Shown: piece after piece, positions 48,807 through 61,139 of the stretch
Numbering within the stretch: position 1 is the stretch's first letter
How the letters are laid out: every line of letters begins with the position of its first letter
Origin: Macropodus opercularis
Lineage: Eukaryota; Chordata; Actinopteri; Anabantiformes; Osphronemidae
NCBI GenBank assembly: GCA_030770545.1
Contig: CM061092.1
Span: 16,183,501-16,247,500 of the forward strand
Reading direction: 5' to 3'
Length of the DNA stretch: 64,000 bases
Notes under the pieces: model-generated
What the model was told of the DNA's origin: nothing
Seen by the model: only the letters and a program-made list of their open reading frames with translations
Databases searched by the model: none
Made by a program: the position numbers and the translations under genes

Positions 48807-50899
48807 TCCAAGAACTGAGCGCTGTCACTCTCTAACCCAACTGTCTTTTCTCTCCCTCGGCCATCTATCACAGTTTGAGGACGCAGCATATTTGTGGTGC
48901 CTGTTGTGTCTGAATGAGGCATGGCAGATAAGAAGACTCCGAAAGTCATGTCGACTAAATGGAACAGATGAGACTGGATGAAAACCCGGGTATTATCCCT
49001 GTAGCTAGGGCAACAGAGGTTTCCGCTCAATTGTACGTCTGTCGATTAATTCAGTTATGCAGCAGTAATAATTTTTGGGAGATATTGAACGATATGATGA
49101 AGCACTAGAAATGTGAAAAACTTAAGATCTCACCTTTTGATGCAGTAAAAAAAAAAAATAGGAGTAGCTCCCAGCATCAAAAGCCCTAATCATATCATAT
49201 TCTCGGAACATAAAAGGTTCTCTCCTTTCCCCATTTTATTTCCTGTGCTCTAGTGATATGTCATGTCAATCGTTATATTATGCACAAGTGCTGTCTTTTT
49301 TTATTGTAAATTCCAGATCGGGTGGGACATTTGATATGGAAGCTCAGAGGATTTCGATGCCCTTCTATTTTCCTTGATTTCGTTACCAGTGGGACATTTT
49401 TGCCTCCACATTCTTTCATGTCCCTCCCTTCTCTGAAAGTAAGTTGTTTATTCTCCGTGATGACTATCTCCGGCTCAAAAAAAGAAAATATCTTCTGAAA
49501 AGACTTCTGAGCAAATCTGTCCAGGCTTGGTCCCTTTTTAAATCTAAAGCTTGGGTAGAATCCTACAATGGCATAGACTCCTTGGAGGAGGCAGCTTTCT
49601 TTTACTCTCCCAGTCATCTTTGTGATACTTGTGAACACACAGCTTTACGACAAGGAGCTAACTTAAATCAATTTAAAACAGCTTTTGAAATGCCTTTCGC
49701 TATGCCATTGTGTTTACTTGAAAAAGAATGAAAAGAAAATCTGAATTGTAACATCTGTCATATTGGGTGCCCCCCTCCTGTGCAGCTTTCGTCACACACA
49801 CAATGAAGTATTGATCGATTCGAGTCCATTTAGGTTTTGAAATAAATATGAAAAAAAAAAACATATAATCTATCCGGGCTAGAACGCTGAGAAAACAGGG
49901 AGAAAGAATCAGAGGGCCTGCAGGCAAACAAACGCATTAAAGACATCCAGAGCACAGAGGCAGCCAAGCTATGCTAAGCCAGCAGGATGATTCATTTAAG
50001 CACATCTCTCGTCTCTGTAAGCGCCACAGTCATTGTTGCTCGGCTGTGTACGCGGCTTTGAGCGGGGAAAGAACTGCGGTGGTCATTCTTTGGAACAGCA
50101 GTAAAAACTATCAAAGTTTGCGGCATAAAGAGCTGCTCGCTCACTTCATCTGGTTACAGTACGTCAGACACAGGCTCCAGTGCGTTTTGCTCCCCGAGAG
50201 GATCAAGCGCCTCCCGAAATCATCGGAGGCACTGACCATGAAAAAGACCTTCGCCTCGTGTTCCTGGTTCTATCTCGTAGACCATCGGGGGGCCGGCGCA
50301 CAATGCGACACAGGGCCCCTTCCGAGTTGACATCTTAGTACAAACAGAGCAGTAGAATTGCGCTGGGACACCTCTTTGCAAAAGCCAACCTGAGCTACAA
50401 GCAAATCCTTTTAATCCAGTACAGTATACTTAAGGACTGACCATTGGTAAACCCTGGAGAAGAGAGAAGTATTAATAAGCTGTCACAAGGCTTACTCATT
50501 CTGTGATTTCCACAGACACTTAACTGCCATGGTGAGAGGCAGGGGAGGGCTCGGGGATGAGTGCTCACCCCTGATCTTTACCCCTCTTAAAGCAGTAGGG
50601 AAAATGGAAGCAGGCAGGGGATTATGGAGTGCAGTAATTGTGGAGAGGTGTTGGAGTCAGGATGCAGCGTTTCTGCTGGATTAAGACAAGAAGACAGGCT
50701 AATCTTGGATTGAGAGAGGAGACACAAGGGTCGGAGTTGTTCTGGAGCCCTGAGGCCGTTTTGGAAAGCTTAAGTGGCAAAAAAAAAAAAAGAAAAAAGA
50801 AAAAGAGGGACTGCTTATCCATACCGCTCTTGTGCTGCAAGACGGCCCTCTTCAAAATCACGCAGTGTCACCATCTTTTAGCATATTAAATGGGTCCAC
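48807..50899. other. Intergenic, mostly unassigned
   Basis: An A12 tract lies near 49147. The part 49440-49740 is low in repeats but shows no distinctive cluster. The frame at 49971-50330 (119 codons) is unrecognised. Confidence 0.5.
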
Positions 50900-51125
50900 G
50901 TGGTTTTTTTTTCTTCCTTTAACGTGATAGAAGCACTAAAGTCTGCACAAAAGTCTAATTTCCTTGCTTCCAGTGCTGCTAATGCAAAGGAAAGGATGGG
51001 ATTTTCGGAGAATGGTCACTTTCTTTGCCGTTTTTATCCCACTGCTGACATTCAGCAGCCCTTGATGCTTATTAGCAATAATAATCGTGATGGAAAACGC
51101 TGGCAAATTACATTTTTCCCACTTT
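50900..51125. promoter_or_regulatory. Candidate enhancer
   Basis: GCTGCTAATGCAAAGG (about 50976-50991), GCTTATTAGCAATAATAATCG and GGCAAATTACATTT in non-repetitive sequence. Confidence 0.4.
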
Positions 51126-52139
51126 ACCCCCCCGCCCCTGCCTTCGTCTCTGTGCCTTTTGTGCCAAGCACAGTCCCCGGTGCTTCCTCACTCCAGTTTG
51201 TTGTTGTGCTTCCATTGTCTCCCTGAGGGGAGGTGACCCCGTGTCTGTTGGTTGTATCAGCAGCCCTGCATTGTACTCAGGGGGGGATTTAGACTCTCAA
51301 AGCATCTTCCCGCTGCAGCTTTCCCAGCAAACACCCAAAGTGGTATCTCGCCTTTTCTCTAGCTCAGACATTAATCTTGCTCTACCCTTCTACATCAAAA
51401 ATGCTTGTATTGTCAAGGAGCGCTAATGTTTGCCTCCTATTCACTATATATACACATATATGTATTTTTGTGTTTGAGGGAATCAGTCGAACGCATTGTT
51501 CCCAAATCATTGTAATATCTATTTAGAGTGGCAACAGCACTGGCTGCCGATGCTCAGTATTCATACAGCATAAACCAGCCTTAAGACTTAGAAAAGCTGA
51601 AAGGGCTTATCCCTATATTCTTAAACTCCCCTCTTTTATGTTGGTCTTAGGCATTAAGCATAGGATTGTGAATAGCAATTGTTCAACTGCTGCACTAAGA
51701 GTGAGTGTGTATACGTGGGTGGGGGTGTTTTATTCCCTGGCAAAATCCTTTCCTTTTCTCCAATTTTTTTTTTTTCAGCTGTAAATATTAACTGTGTTCT
51801 TAACTCTTAACGGTGTATGGGACAGAGTAATGTGCTTTTAAGGATATATTATGTGAAAGATTTTCCACTGCATACACTGCCGCTTGAAATAAGAAAAGGG
51901 TATTTTATGCAGCCTGAAAACAAATTTGCTACGGCAGAAGAAAAAAGAAGAAGAAGAGGAGTAGAAAAGAAAAAAAAAATAGATGGAACTTTGCAGTATC
52001 AAGTCGTCAGCAAACAATAAACTGGAGCTCTGAAGGGGGCTGAGCGACTCTTGAAAAAAAAATGATCGCGTCCCGCTTTTATTTCTATATTTATATATTT
52101 TCCTCTTCTCTTTTTTTGTTCTGTCGCTATGTTTCAAAT
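51126..52139. other. Intergenic, nothing recognised
   Basis: Includes pyrimidine-rich and AAG-rich patches (about 51760-51775 and 51940-51980). No gene. Confidence 0.5.
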
Positions 52140-52995
52140 CCGTGCTTGGGCTTTCTTCGGAAAGTGTGTAGCGCTAATGCATTTCAAAAGCCTTTTTTCA
52201 AAGCACAATAGAGTATCACCGTAGAAGTTTAGCGGTCCGGCTAAAGAAAATGGCTCAGTCATTGAGAGCTGTACTCCATTGTACCCGGGCCTAAGGAAAG
52301 TCACCATCATTTTTTGGGGGTTTTCGTAGCTGCAGCTGGATTGCCGATAAAGCCTACGTATTTCTGTGTCGCTTTATAACCTGTTATAATAATTACTGGG
52401 CATTACCTTGGAGCAGAATAAGATCTGGTATAATAAGTAGAAGCACAGATTTCAAGTTAAGTTTTACGTAAGACTGAAGAGGCTCTCGAAACCCAATTCT
52501 TCTGTAAAGGATTTGACTTAATGTATCTCAGCACGCCCTGTATAAACATGTATTTCATTTAGGCGTATGAACCGGATAGAGAAAGTCATTACATGTACTG
52601 TAAAGTGCAGTCAACTGTGCATAATCAAAATAGCGAGTGGCACTTAGGGGATTGTGACAGCTGCAGCCACTCCTGTTGATATCAAATAAGACCTTCTGAA
52701 ACCTTAAGGATGAGTTAGCATGAAACAAATTGCTCCTAATTGTCAGGAGGATAAATTGTGACGGTGAACGTTTGTAATTCTGTCAGCTACCATTCAACCC
52801 CTCATCTCCATTCATCTGGGCCCCAGCCCTTTAATTGAGAGGGTCTGGGCTGGCTGAGTGAACTGGTAATAGAAATGAAGACCCAGCGTGCACATTTTAA
52901 TCAGCACTGACTTCTGTACCGGGGCAAAAACGAGCCAGCGCGCCACGGAGCGGCGGGCCATCCATCTCCAGAGCCTCAGGTGGAGATGGAGGAGA
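52140..52995. promoter_or_regulatory. Strong candidate enhancer block with 10-bp stem hairpin
   Basis: Over 800 bases of non-repetitive sequence with words such as GTGCATAATCAAAATAG, CTCCTAATTGTCAGG, GATAAATTGTGAC, CCTTTAATTGAGAGG and CATTTTAATCAGC. It ends in a perfect inverted repeat TCCATCTCCA / TGGAGATGGA (52961-52970 and 52981-52990) around a 10-base loop. The core 52600-52930 looks the most constrained. Confidence 0.45.
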
Positions 52996-53719
52996 GGCTA
53001 AGCTCTTGGATGTGACAGTCACTCAAGGGGGCTAATGGTTCAGCACTCGCTGCTGATGTTGATTGGGATTTATGTCTCTGATCAAAAACAATAACGAGAC
53101 CTGTCTGATCCTGCACAGGAAAAGACATATTTGGTATAAAGTGTATATAGAATGTATAGATAGAACATAGATATGTGTGTGTGTGTGTGTGTGTGTGCCA
53201 TATGTTACCATATGGTATTGCAAAGATAGGACGTTACTCTACATCACCACTATGCTATCTTAGCATCCTAACATAGCATAGCTCATCTTAACATAAAGGG
53301 CACATAGGAGGACACAAACCTAAATCTTTAAAATATTGTGTAATGTTTAATAAAATACCAAAACTGAAAAACAAGGCTGTTCTGTGTTTCCCCCGGCTTC
53401 CCATATTTAGGCTAACCTAAGCCGTCATCTTCTGACTTATATTTAAAAGACACGAGACATGACAGATGTATTTTTCATATCACATCTATATATTAATAGG
53501 ATGCATATACCTCTTTTTCAAGGAAGGCTTTGGAATCACGCTACACATTTTATCTACCTGCTGTATCGGGATCTGGGCACTTCTTCCGTCAGTGTTGCGG
53601 GTTTGATTTAGTGCTGCTGACTACTGAATCTGTAAATCACTTCTTGTCTGCAATATTATTACACATGACAGCTGAAGCCACGTCCTTATAGAAACATATA
53701 CTCATAGTTCACAAAAAGG
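52996..53719. other. Intergenic with TG microsatellite
   Basis: Besides (TG)12, it has an 8-bp inverted repeat CTATGCTA/TAGCATAG (53250-53281). No gene. Confidence 0.55.
53174..53197 (+). repeat. (TG)12 microsatellite
   Basis: Twelve perfect TG units. Confidence 0.95.
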
Positions 53720-53990
53720 CCTGGCAGTGCTTCTCATACAATTGGGCAGTGGGGAGCAGATCGGAAAATGCACGTCTATTTATTTGGCTCCGGGATATTT
53801 GGCGTGCCTCACACATGCTAACTTCTGCATATTCTAATTTGTCCTTGTCATGTTTATCATTAATCTTTGGCCCCGGTTTCCCTCCGACATGGTGATTTGT
53901 AGAGATGTCCCCTGGGACAACTAAAGACATTCTCCAATATGATAATGGCATTATGCCTGCCTCGCTGAAATGTGTCATATAAATTATACA
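53720..53990. promoter_or_regulatory. Candidate enhancer
   Basis: TATTCTAATTTG, TTATCATTAATCTTTGG and ATATGATAATGGCATTATGCC in a complex block flanked by AT-rich DNA. Confidence 0.35.
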
Positions 53991-54659
53991 TTATAAGTTA
54001 TCAGTGACTACATGCATCATATGTTGATATGACAGTCCTCAGTCTGGGGCAAAACACTTGGATGTGTCACTTTTAATGCATTCTCACAATCCCACCAGCT
54101 CTGGTTACAGATGACCTATCAAAGCTCAAGTGTTGTCTTTGATCATAAATCACATACACAGTAAATATTTCAATACAGGAAGATTACATCTGAAAAGGGC
54201 TAATACCAATAAAATTATAAAATAATTCATTTATTCCTACAGAAGTAATGCACTGAGTAAGTTTACCATTATATGGTGGATTTCTTAACAAAAGTGAAAA
54301 CTTTGAATGTGGTTGGTGATGTAAACATAATTTCTATCTGAAGTGATATTAGATTCCTTCATTAATCATTCATTTGACACGTGCATAAACTGTTTTAGGC
54401 TGTCGCTAGACAAAACTCATCAATCAACTTCTACATTACAACACACTTGGTATTATTGAACATCATTCACAATTGTCTCTCGCTCCCTGTACTTTTTCAA
54501 CGTGTACTTTTCCTACATCCATCATGTGCATTGGGAAGCATTGATTATTTCAACCAAGCGGAATCACAAGATTAAGAGGAAATTATTCATCATCACAGTT
54601 TTCTGGTTGTAGTTTTGTCAGTGCAATGTGATTTCCATTGTTGTTCCTAACGTCAATTC
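53991..54659. other. Intergenic, nothing recognised
   Basis: AT-rich, with no coding or repeat signal. Confidence 0.55.
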
Positions 54660-55215
54660 AGCGTGAAATAAAAAGAAATCTAAAGGGTTAGCGATGGGAG
54701 AAATCCCTGGATCGCTTCGGCGCAATTGGGGAGAAAAAGAAAGTGGAGATCTGCTTCTGGCAGAGATGAATTAGAGCTGTGGAAAAGCACTCAGATACTA
54801 GCAGGTGGCATTTTTCGCCCTACCTTCCTTTTTCCTCTCTCTTCCATTTTCTTGCCACCAAAAAAGGGAAGATAGGGTAAAAGGGCTGCATTGTGCAAAA
54901 TGGGACAAAGTATAAAACATATTCAAAGAAAGTATGAAATTCCCCAACTTCAAAAAGCCATTTAGATCATCTGCCCGAGTGACGTAAGGGAAAATAATAT
55001 ACTTGACCCTTTTGTCTGTGCACTTTGAGAAGTTTGTTATAATGGCAAGCCCTGTAATAATTCACTGTACCTCATGTATATTAAGTAGAAATTCACTGGC
55101 TTTTATGATAAATTGCCAGGGTAACACCAGGACACCTCTTTTGCATTTCAATGCAAGAGAGTGTCAGATTCTTATTTCATTACCAGGCGACACATTAGCT
55201 GATGGATTTTAATTT
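54660..55215. promoter_or_regulatory. Strong candidate enhancer block
   Basis: Non-repetitive block with GATGAATTAGAGC, AAAATAATATAC, CCTGTAATAATTCAC, TTTATGATAAATTGCC and CACATTAGCTGATGG, plus an inverted repeat TTGCAT-TTCA-ATGCAA at 55141-55156. It ends sharply at a T-rich tract (about 55214). Confidence 0.45.
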
Positions 55216-58200
55216 TCTTTTTTTTTTTTTTTTCCCTCCTGCAAGCAAGAATCCACAGAGACTGACTGGAAACAGAAAGGCCCCTGAATATGAGGATAGG
55301 AGGAAAATGAAATAAATAAATACAAATCAGCATCAGGAACTTTTATTGCAATTTTGAGGCCATCACTAACAAAAAAAGAAAAAAAAGGCGAGTCAGTTTC
55401 TTTGCATACCTTTCCAGATTGCCTGTCCGGAGTGTGAAACGACGTAGAGCCAATATCACTCGCGGCGCTCTCTTGCTGAGTGGACAGAAAATCAAGGTTT
55501 AATTCATATTGTGATAAAAATCTGGATGTGGCTGAATCTAAGACATGCTGAGCAGGGGCAATGTGGAGCAGATGTGAGAGTGGTAGCCCTTTCAGATCTT
55601 CACGCAGCAGGGTGCTGAGCGACACCTCAGCCTTCTGCGCCCGCACAAGTTAAAGCCTGTGGAAGAGGAGAAAAACAACACAGGTGCCAAATGTAAATGT
55701 TAAATGGTCTAATGCAAGAAAGTCCAATTAAAGACCCGATTATAAAGTATTGAATGTGTTTTGGTTTATAATTTAAACAATGTCTTTTGTTATGAAAATG
55801 AACCTGTAGATTGCTATAAAGAAAAACAACTAATCAAGTCACAGAGTTTATCTATTTTTTCAGCCAGAATTGCTCAACGTTGTGTTGAAAACCTGGGTTA
55901 TCTCTGTACCATGCAGCTTAGCATGAGTCAAGTCCAACAACTGTCTTTATTGGTATCTTTTATTAGAGTCTGTACATCTACGTATAAGAGATTTGCTTAT
56001 ATGCTAGAAAAATGTTCATTCATGAAAACTTGTTTGTCATATTTATGATTATAATTAAATAAATTAGAGCCCCAAAATAGACCCTTGTGGTACAGCACAA
56101 GTTATACTAATCATTACATAGCCTGTAGTAGGAGTCTCATCTTTTTCTCAAACATACTCGAATACGATTTCTGTACATAACTAAATGCATAAGAAAACAT
56201 CCTCAGTTTACCTACAGTACAAAATATCATGAGTAAATATGCCCAATGCTTTGAGCAAATATAGAAAGATGTGTGCAAATTACATTCATTTATTGTTTCC
56301 TGCATTCTGTCAACAAGATGGAAGAGTGATTGATATCTTAGTGGAATATCCTTTTCAAATCATTTTGATGCTCTCTATTAATGACATTTTCCAAATAGGT
56401 GCTGTGAGCAGTCTACGACACAACATGAGGGCTAGTCCGCCGTTAAGGTTGAGGTTGGGGACATTAGGGTAATTTCCTGAAATGTCTTTGGGACACATTA
56501 AAATACATTTCAGTTACAAAAATGTATCTCAGTCCAGCAAATGTTGTCCGTCTGTGATTTGATGGCCAAGGACGCGTTTGCAAGCCAACTGTACTGTAAG
56601 TGGGACATGGGTTGGTTCGAGTGGTTTTTCCTCTGCGTATGCCCAGTAGTGCCATCATCAGCTGCATTTATGCAGCTTTTCGTGTTCAACCGGGTTTTTG
56701 CATGTTTGAATACATTTTCTACAGCTTCGCTCAGGAGGAGTCAGCGCCGCGGCCTTTACAGCCTCACGCATCCGACTATTTTTCCACACTCAATGACAAC
56801 AAGAACCTCCCTCATTTCATACCCGGTCCTCCGTCTGTGGAGTGTGCTCCTCCAAGTCCATTGTCACTGCATTAACCGTAGGCTACCATAAAAGTAATTG
56901 GAAACTGATGCGAGCCAAAGCTTCAATTAATGCACCACCAAAGTCCCCGTTCTGTGTAATCGGCAATAATGGTTTCATGTTTGGGAGGGCGTCTGGTCAC
57001 TCGCATTCAGCGCTCACCTCCTGACAGACACTGTTAAACCCTGCTCAAAATCCCCACTCCGCAGTAATCTTCATTTCAGTCATTTTCCTTCTTTCTCCCC
57101 ATCTCTGATGACAGCTTCAGTGTCTTCGCATCGCTTGCAGTCAGATCGTGCGCCTGAGTGAACAGGAGGTGTAATTGACTACTGACAACTAAGCGACAGG
57201 ATTCTTAATTATTACTCTAGGGTATGGTGGCTGGCTGGCCTGGGTTCAGCTCTCTCACTGCGTATGCTAACGGAGTCATTTTCCTCTTCTCTGTGAATAC
57301 CGAAACGCAGTTTTGTTCACTGCATTTCCCGCGTCAGACCCCGAGACTTTGAATTTCGTGGGGATCGTTGCAAATGAAATGCGCAGGCTTGTTAGCTGAA
57401 CACCGGAAGCATTTCGCACATGTAACGTTGTCGGTTTCTGACACCATCAGTGCTACTGCAACCCAGGATATTAACAAATACATTTCTTTTACTACTTTGA
57501 ACTAAAACAAACGCTATTTTTGGCAACAAACACAGTGCCTTTGGTTTTCTTTTGCCTGTGTGTGTCCATACATCATCTGCCCTTACAGTGATAAGACATT
57601 ACACCGCTGCTACTAGTACTACACCAGAGCATAATTCCTCTGGTCCCTGTCTGTTTGTGCCTGCACTTGGCCTGCTCCGCGTGATAGAGCAGAGTAAAGA
57701 GGGTGAGCATCGCTTTGTGCTGCAGTCTATATCTTTTGTGTGGGCGGATATGGAAGAGGGCGTGAAACAATTGGACAAAATGGCCCTAATGTGCTTAAAG
57801 CATCTTCTGTCTTTAATCAAAGCTCACACACATGCACCACAAAGGCAGACAGAGCAAACCCAATTCTCCGCCGCTTCTGCCGAGTGACTGTTCCTCTCCT
57901 GGCTTCAGTTCTTCTCTCATTTCTTAAAATCAGGATCAGGTTGGCTTTGTTTTGTTTGTTTTTTTCTGAACTGTCATTCAATAGATTCATTGCCTCATCG
58001 CTCAAGGAAGGGACAACAGGGATTTAGCTTTGAAACCAGACAACAAAGTGCAACTTTGTGTTCTTTTAGTCGAGAAGATGTCGCTTGATCACTTGATCCA
58101 CTATAAGTCAGAATTTATCAACCACATTTTTCATGTTCTAAAAAGAAGTGGGCACATAAAGGAAACATTACAATTACCTAAACTGATCATTGGCTAAATG

Positions 58201-58569
58201 CCTGCTTCTAACATCACACACGGCAGGTCTTCCATCCATTGGGTCGTGGAAGTGGACACTGGACAGATCAGTCTGTGGTCCTGTCACGATATAATACTAG
58301 TGGAAATAGCTGCATGTCTTTGGGCTGACGGTGACTCTATGTAAAGGTCATGACCTCCTATTTATAAGGTAAGAGGGTCAACCGTACCACCACCACGTCA
58401 TTCCTCCTCTAGCAAACATGATATGATACTATCATCAACCAACTCCTGGAGCATCTGTTTGATTTACCTGACAGGTAAAGCTGATAAAAAAAAGAACCCG
58501 CTGCTTTTGTTTAACTTTGTCTGAAAGCACAAGGGGGTCGGGTCAGGCCTTGTTTATGATCATCAGGCT
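55216..58569. other. Intergenic, mostly unassigned
   Basis: Crossed by a 145-codon minus frame (55209-55646) that I do not accept as a gene. The part 56540-57400 is more GC-balanced and might hold regulatory sequence. Confidence 0.5.
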
Positions 58570-58890
58570 CAGGTCATTTGGTTTTAAGAGATTAGCACAT
58601 GGTCCACTGGTATCAAATGACTAATATTCCTGTTTCTGCCTATTCAGCACAGTTAAGAGATCAAGAGAGGGATCGGAAATGGCAGCTCATCTCATCTGTA
58701 ATTTGATGATGAAATACATGGGAATGAAAGGAAAAAGGGAGCATACCTGGGAGCATAAAAAGCATGATGGTTGCTTCATGACCGGTCCTCTTACCCTTAG
58801 TGTAACATTCAGGGGAAGAGTGTCCCTTTGTTATCGCCCCCCTCTCCCTGGCAATTATCACAACTCCACTTCCCCTGCCCTCCGGAGCCC
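58570..58890. promoter_or_regulatory. Candidate enhancer
   Basis: AGAGATTAGCAC, ATGACTAATATTCC, CTGTAATTTGATGATG and CCTTTGTTATCGCC within a non-repetitive block. Confidence 0.3.
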
Positions 58891-59028
58891 AGAGAACTGA
58901 GCGGTCAGAGTGGGAGAATAGCTACATTTATAATTTTTTTTCTTCTCTTTCCATAGATTAATTTTCTAGGAAGCCCTGTCACTTGCTGTACAGGAAAGCG
59001 GAGCGAGAGGAATGGAGTGTAAAAAGGA

Positions 59029-59062
59029 GGGGTGGGGGGGTGTGGGGGGGTAGAGATTGGGG
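59029..59062 (+). repeat. G-quadruplex motif
   Basis: G4, G7, G7 and G4 runs separated by loops of 1, 3 and 8 bases, a full four-run quadruplex pattern on the plus strand, followed by a T-rich tract at about 59098-59111. Confidence 0.8.
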
Positions 59063-59392
59063 CTACAGTGCACAAGCCTTCTCGCTTTTTCGTTTTCTTT
59101 TTTTTTTTTTTCTTCTTCTTCCTTGACAGATCATTTTCCATGCAGGGGTATCAGGGGGTCTGGCCAATAATTGGCATGCAGATTGCAGCTGATGGCGTCC
59201 TGCAACAGAAGAAAAGACCTGGCTAGTTAGAATAATGAGCCAGCCTGCCTGATGGATGGGCGAAGGAGGAGGTCATACAAAACGTTTCAGACACAATTCC
59301 TAACCCCCCACCTCCCCTCCACTCTTACCTGCACCTCCCATTTTTTTATTTTTTCTATTTTTCACAAAGCCCTGATATTTCCTGATTTCCCT

Positions 59393-59507
59393 GCGCCTCT
59401 ACCCTCCTCCGTCTTCTCCTCGTCGCCCAGGTGCGCAAACTTTTCTTCCTGCACGCGGTGAACAACTGTCTGCGCTTATGTACGGCGCCGCGCGGTGACG
59501 AGGACGG
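59393..59507. other. Small CpG-dense patch with splice-acceptor-like sequence
   Basis: About 15 CpG in 115 bases, including GGCGCCGCGCGG (59483-59494), in an otherwise CpG-poor desert. A pyrimidine tract ending GTCGCCCAG (about 59422-59430) resembles a 3' splice site, and the sequence after it stays open to a TGA near 59555 but matches nothing I know. It could be a small CpG island or a non-coding exon. Confidence 0.4.
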
Positions 59508-59519
59508 TTTTGGGCAAGT

Positions 59520-59800
59520 GGAGCCTCTGAAATGTCACAACTCATTAGGAGCTTGACACCCTTAAGAGACTGTAGTGTTTTAATTACAGTAAAGGAGTTA
59601 ATTACTGGCCTCTCAGTGGATTTCTGGTTCTCACCCTGCGCTCACTCCAAGTTTCAAAAACAGGCCCTAAACATAATGGAAATCAATGTGTGCCATGCTC
59701 ACAAATGTACTTTTTTGTTGCAAACTTTTAATGGGATTCTCAAGGTGGGACAGGTTCACTTGATTGAAAAGCACTGTATTAATTCAAACATAATAGAATA
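59520..59800. promoter_or_regulatory. Candidate enhancer
   Basis: AACTCATTAGGAGC, GTTTTAATTACAG, GAGTTAATTACTGG, ACTTTTAATGGG and TGTATTAATTC follow within 260 bases, giving paired TAATTA-type sites. Confidence 0.45.
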
Positions 59801-60879
59801 ACACTACTGTACAGTCAACTATGATATTTGGGATTCTCTAAATGGCAACTCTGGCTTGTGGTACAGCTCCTCTGTTGTGAAGTCGCAGGCCTCCCTTTTA
59901 CAAAGTTTTACTTCTCCACCACCCTTGTGTTGCATTTTATGGTGATTTCTTCTTCTAATCCCCAAGGCTTTACAGGTAATTAACCTAGAATGTCGTTTTG
60001 CCCCGCACGTCCCTGCTCTTTTGATCTACCTTCCAGGTCAGGCAGCAAGGTAAACAGACGCACTCTAATAGCCTGTAAGTGTCATTAAGTACCTTGTTTT
60101 GCTCGCACCGTCTGCTTTGTCTTGCTAAAAGGCCTGCGAACCAGTCAAAGTGTGAATTATGGTGTTTTAGGGAACTGTAAAGTCAAAACACAAAGGTGAG
60201 CAAGCAACCCAAAACATTTCGGAGGTATTTGTGATATTTTGACTCTAAACTACTTCTCAGTTCTTCTGCATTAGAGTAAATGCTATATACTGTATTATAT
60301 ATAGCGTTTTAGATATGTTGCAGATTAATATTATACTTGTGAATGTGAACTATCATCATAGATGAAACTGAAGGTAAAACTAGCTCAGTTTATCCTACAT
60401 ACAGTACAACATCAACCAGATCCAGTGCTACAGTATATTCATGTTCTATACTTATTACGTACATGGAAGTGAGAAAGTAAGGTTTCACTATTATTACTGT
60501 GGTACCAGGGTACCAGGGTATGATTTTTGAGTTATAGCACAACCTATAGCTGCAGTCCTTGACACTGAAGGAGGTTAATTCAAGTATATAGAATCTAAGG
60601 CTATAAGCTAAAACTACATAATAATAAACTCATATGAAGAGGCTAAAAAGGTGCAATCAACAAAATGCACTCAACCGACCTCTGATGCGTTTCAATACAT
60701 AATACCAAACATGGGAGGCAGCTACTGGTGAGGCTACTGGTTTCTCAATGCTTTGTTTGTGTTCGGGCACGTTTCCGGGGAGACAGGTGCCCCGTGACGG
60801 TAGAACAGCTCTGAAAGCCGTAGAACACGTTCGATCTTTAAAAATATTAAAAGAAGCTGTTATGGTGGCAAGCCGGCGG
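59801..60879. other. Intergenic, nothing recognised
   Basis: A short tandem GGTACCAGGGTACCAGGG lies at 60501-60518. Overlapping 131-codon frames on both strands begin here (60657-61143) but are not credible genes. Confidence 0.5.
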
Positions 60880-61139
60880 TGTGTCATCAACCTCCCGAGT
60901 TGCTCCGTTATCGTGAAAGACGCCGGCAGAACACAAAAGTTTGCTGCTTGGAAGGAGCAGACATCTTGTCGATGTTTGATCAAGCCCTGCGTCTGCGGCA
61001 GCTCTCCGAGCAGCTCTGCAGAGCTTAATCTCACTTGCACCCTCATCAACACGACACAGAAGGGAACAAATTCACTGTTTCATCCTCATTCTTCCGGGCG
61101 CGCTAAGGAGCTGTATACAGTACACACCAGATCAAAGCC

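Noticed and set aside
48521..49030. 169-codon open frame on the minus strand
   Set aside because: Part of it is translated C-rich repeat (glycine and tryptophan run), no domain is recognisable, and at this window size several frames of 130 to 150 codons are expected by chance (my rough estimate is about ten from stop-codon frequency).
55209..55646. 145-codon open frame on the minus strand
   Set aside because: No recognisable domain; the C-terminus is translated T-rich tract (poly-lysine), and the length is within chance expectation. A protein search or RNA-seq would settle it.
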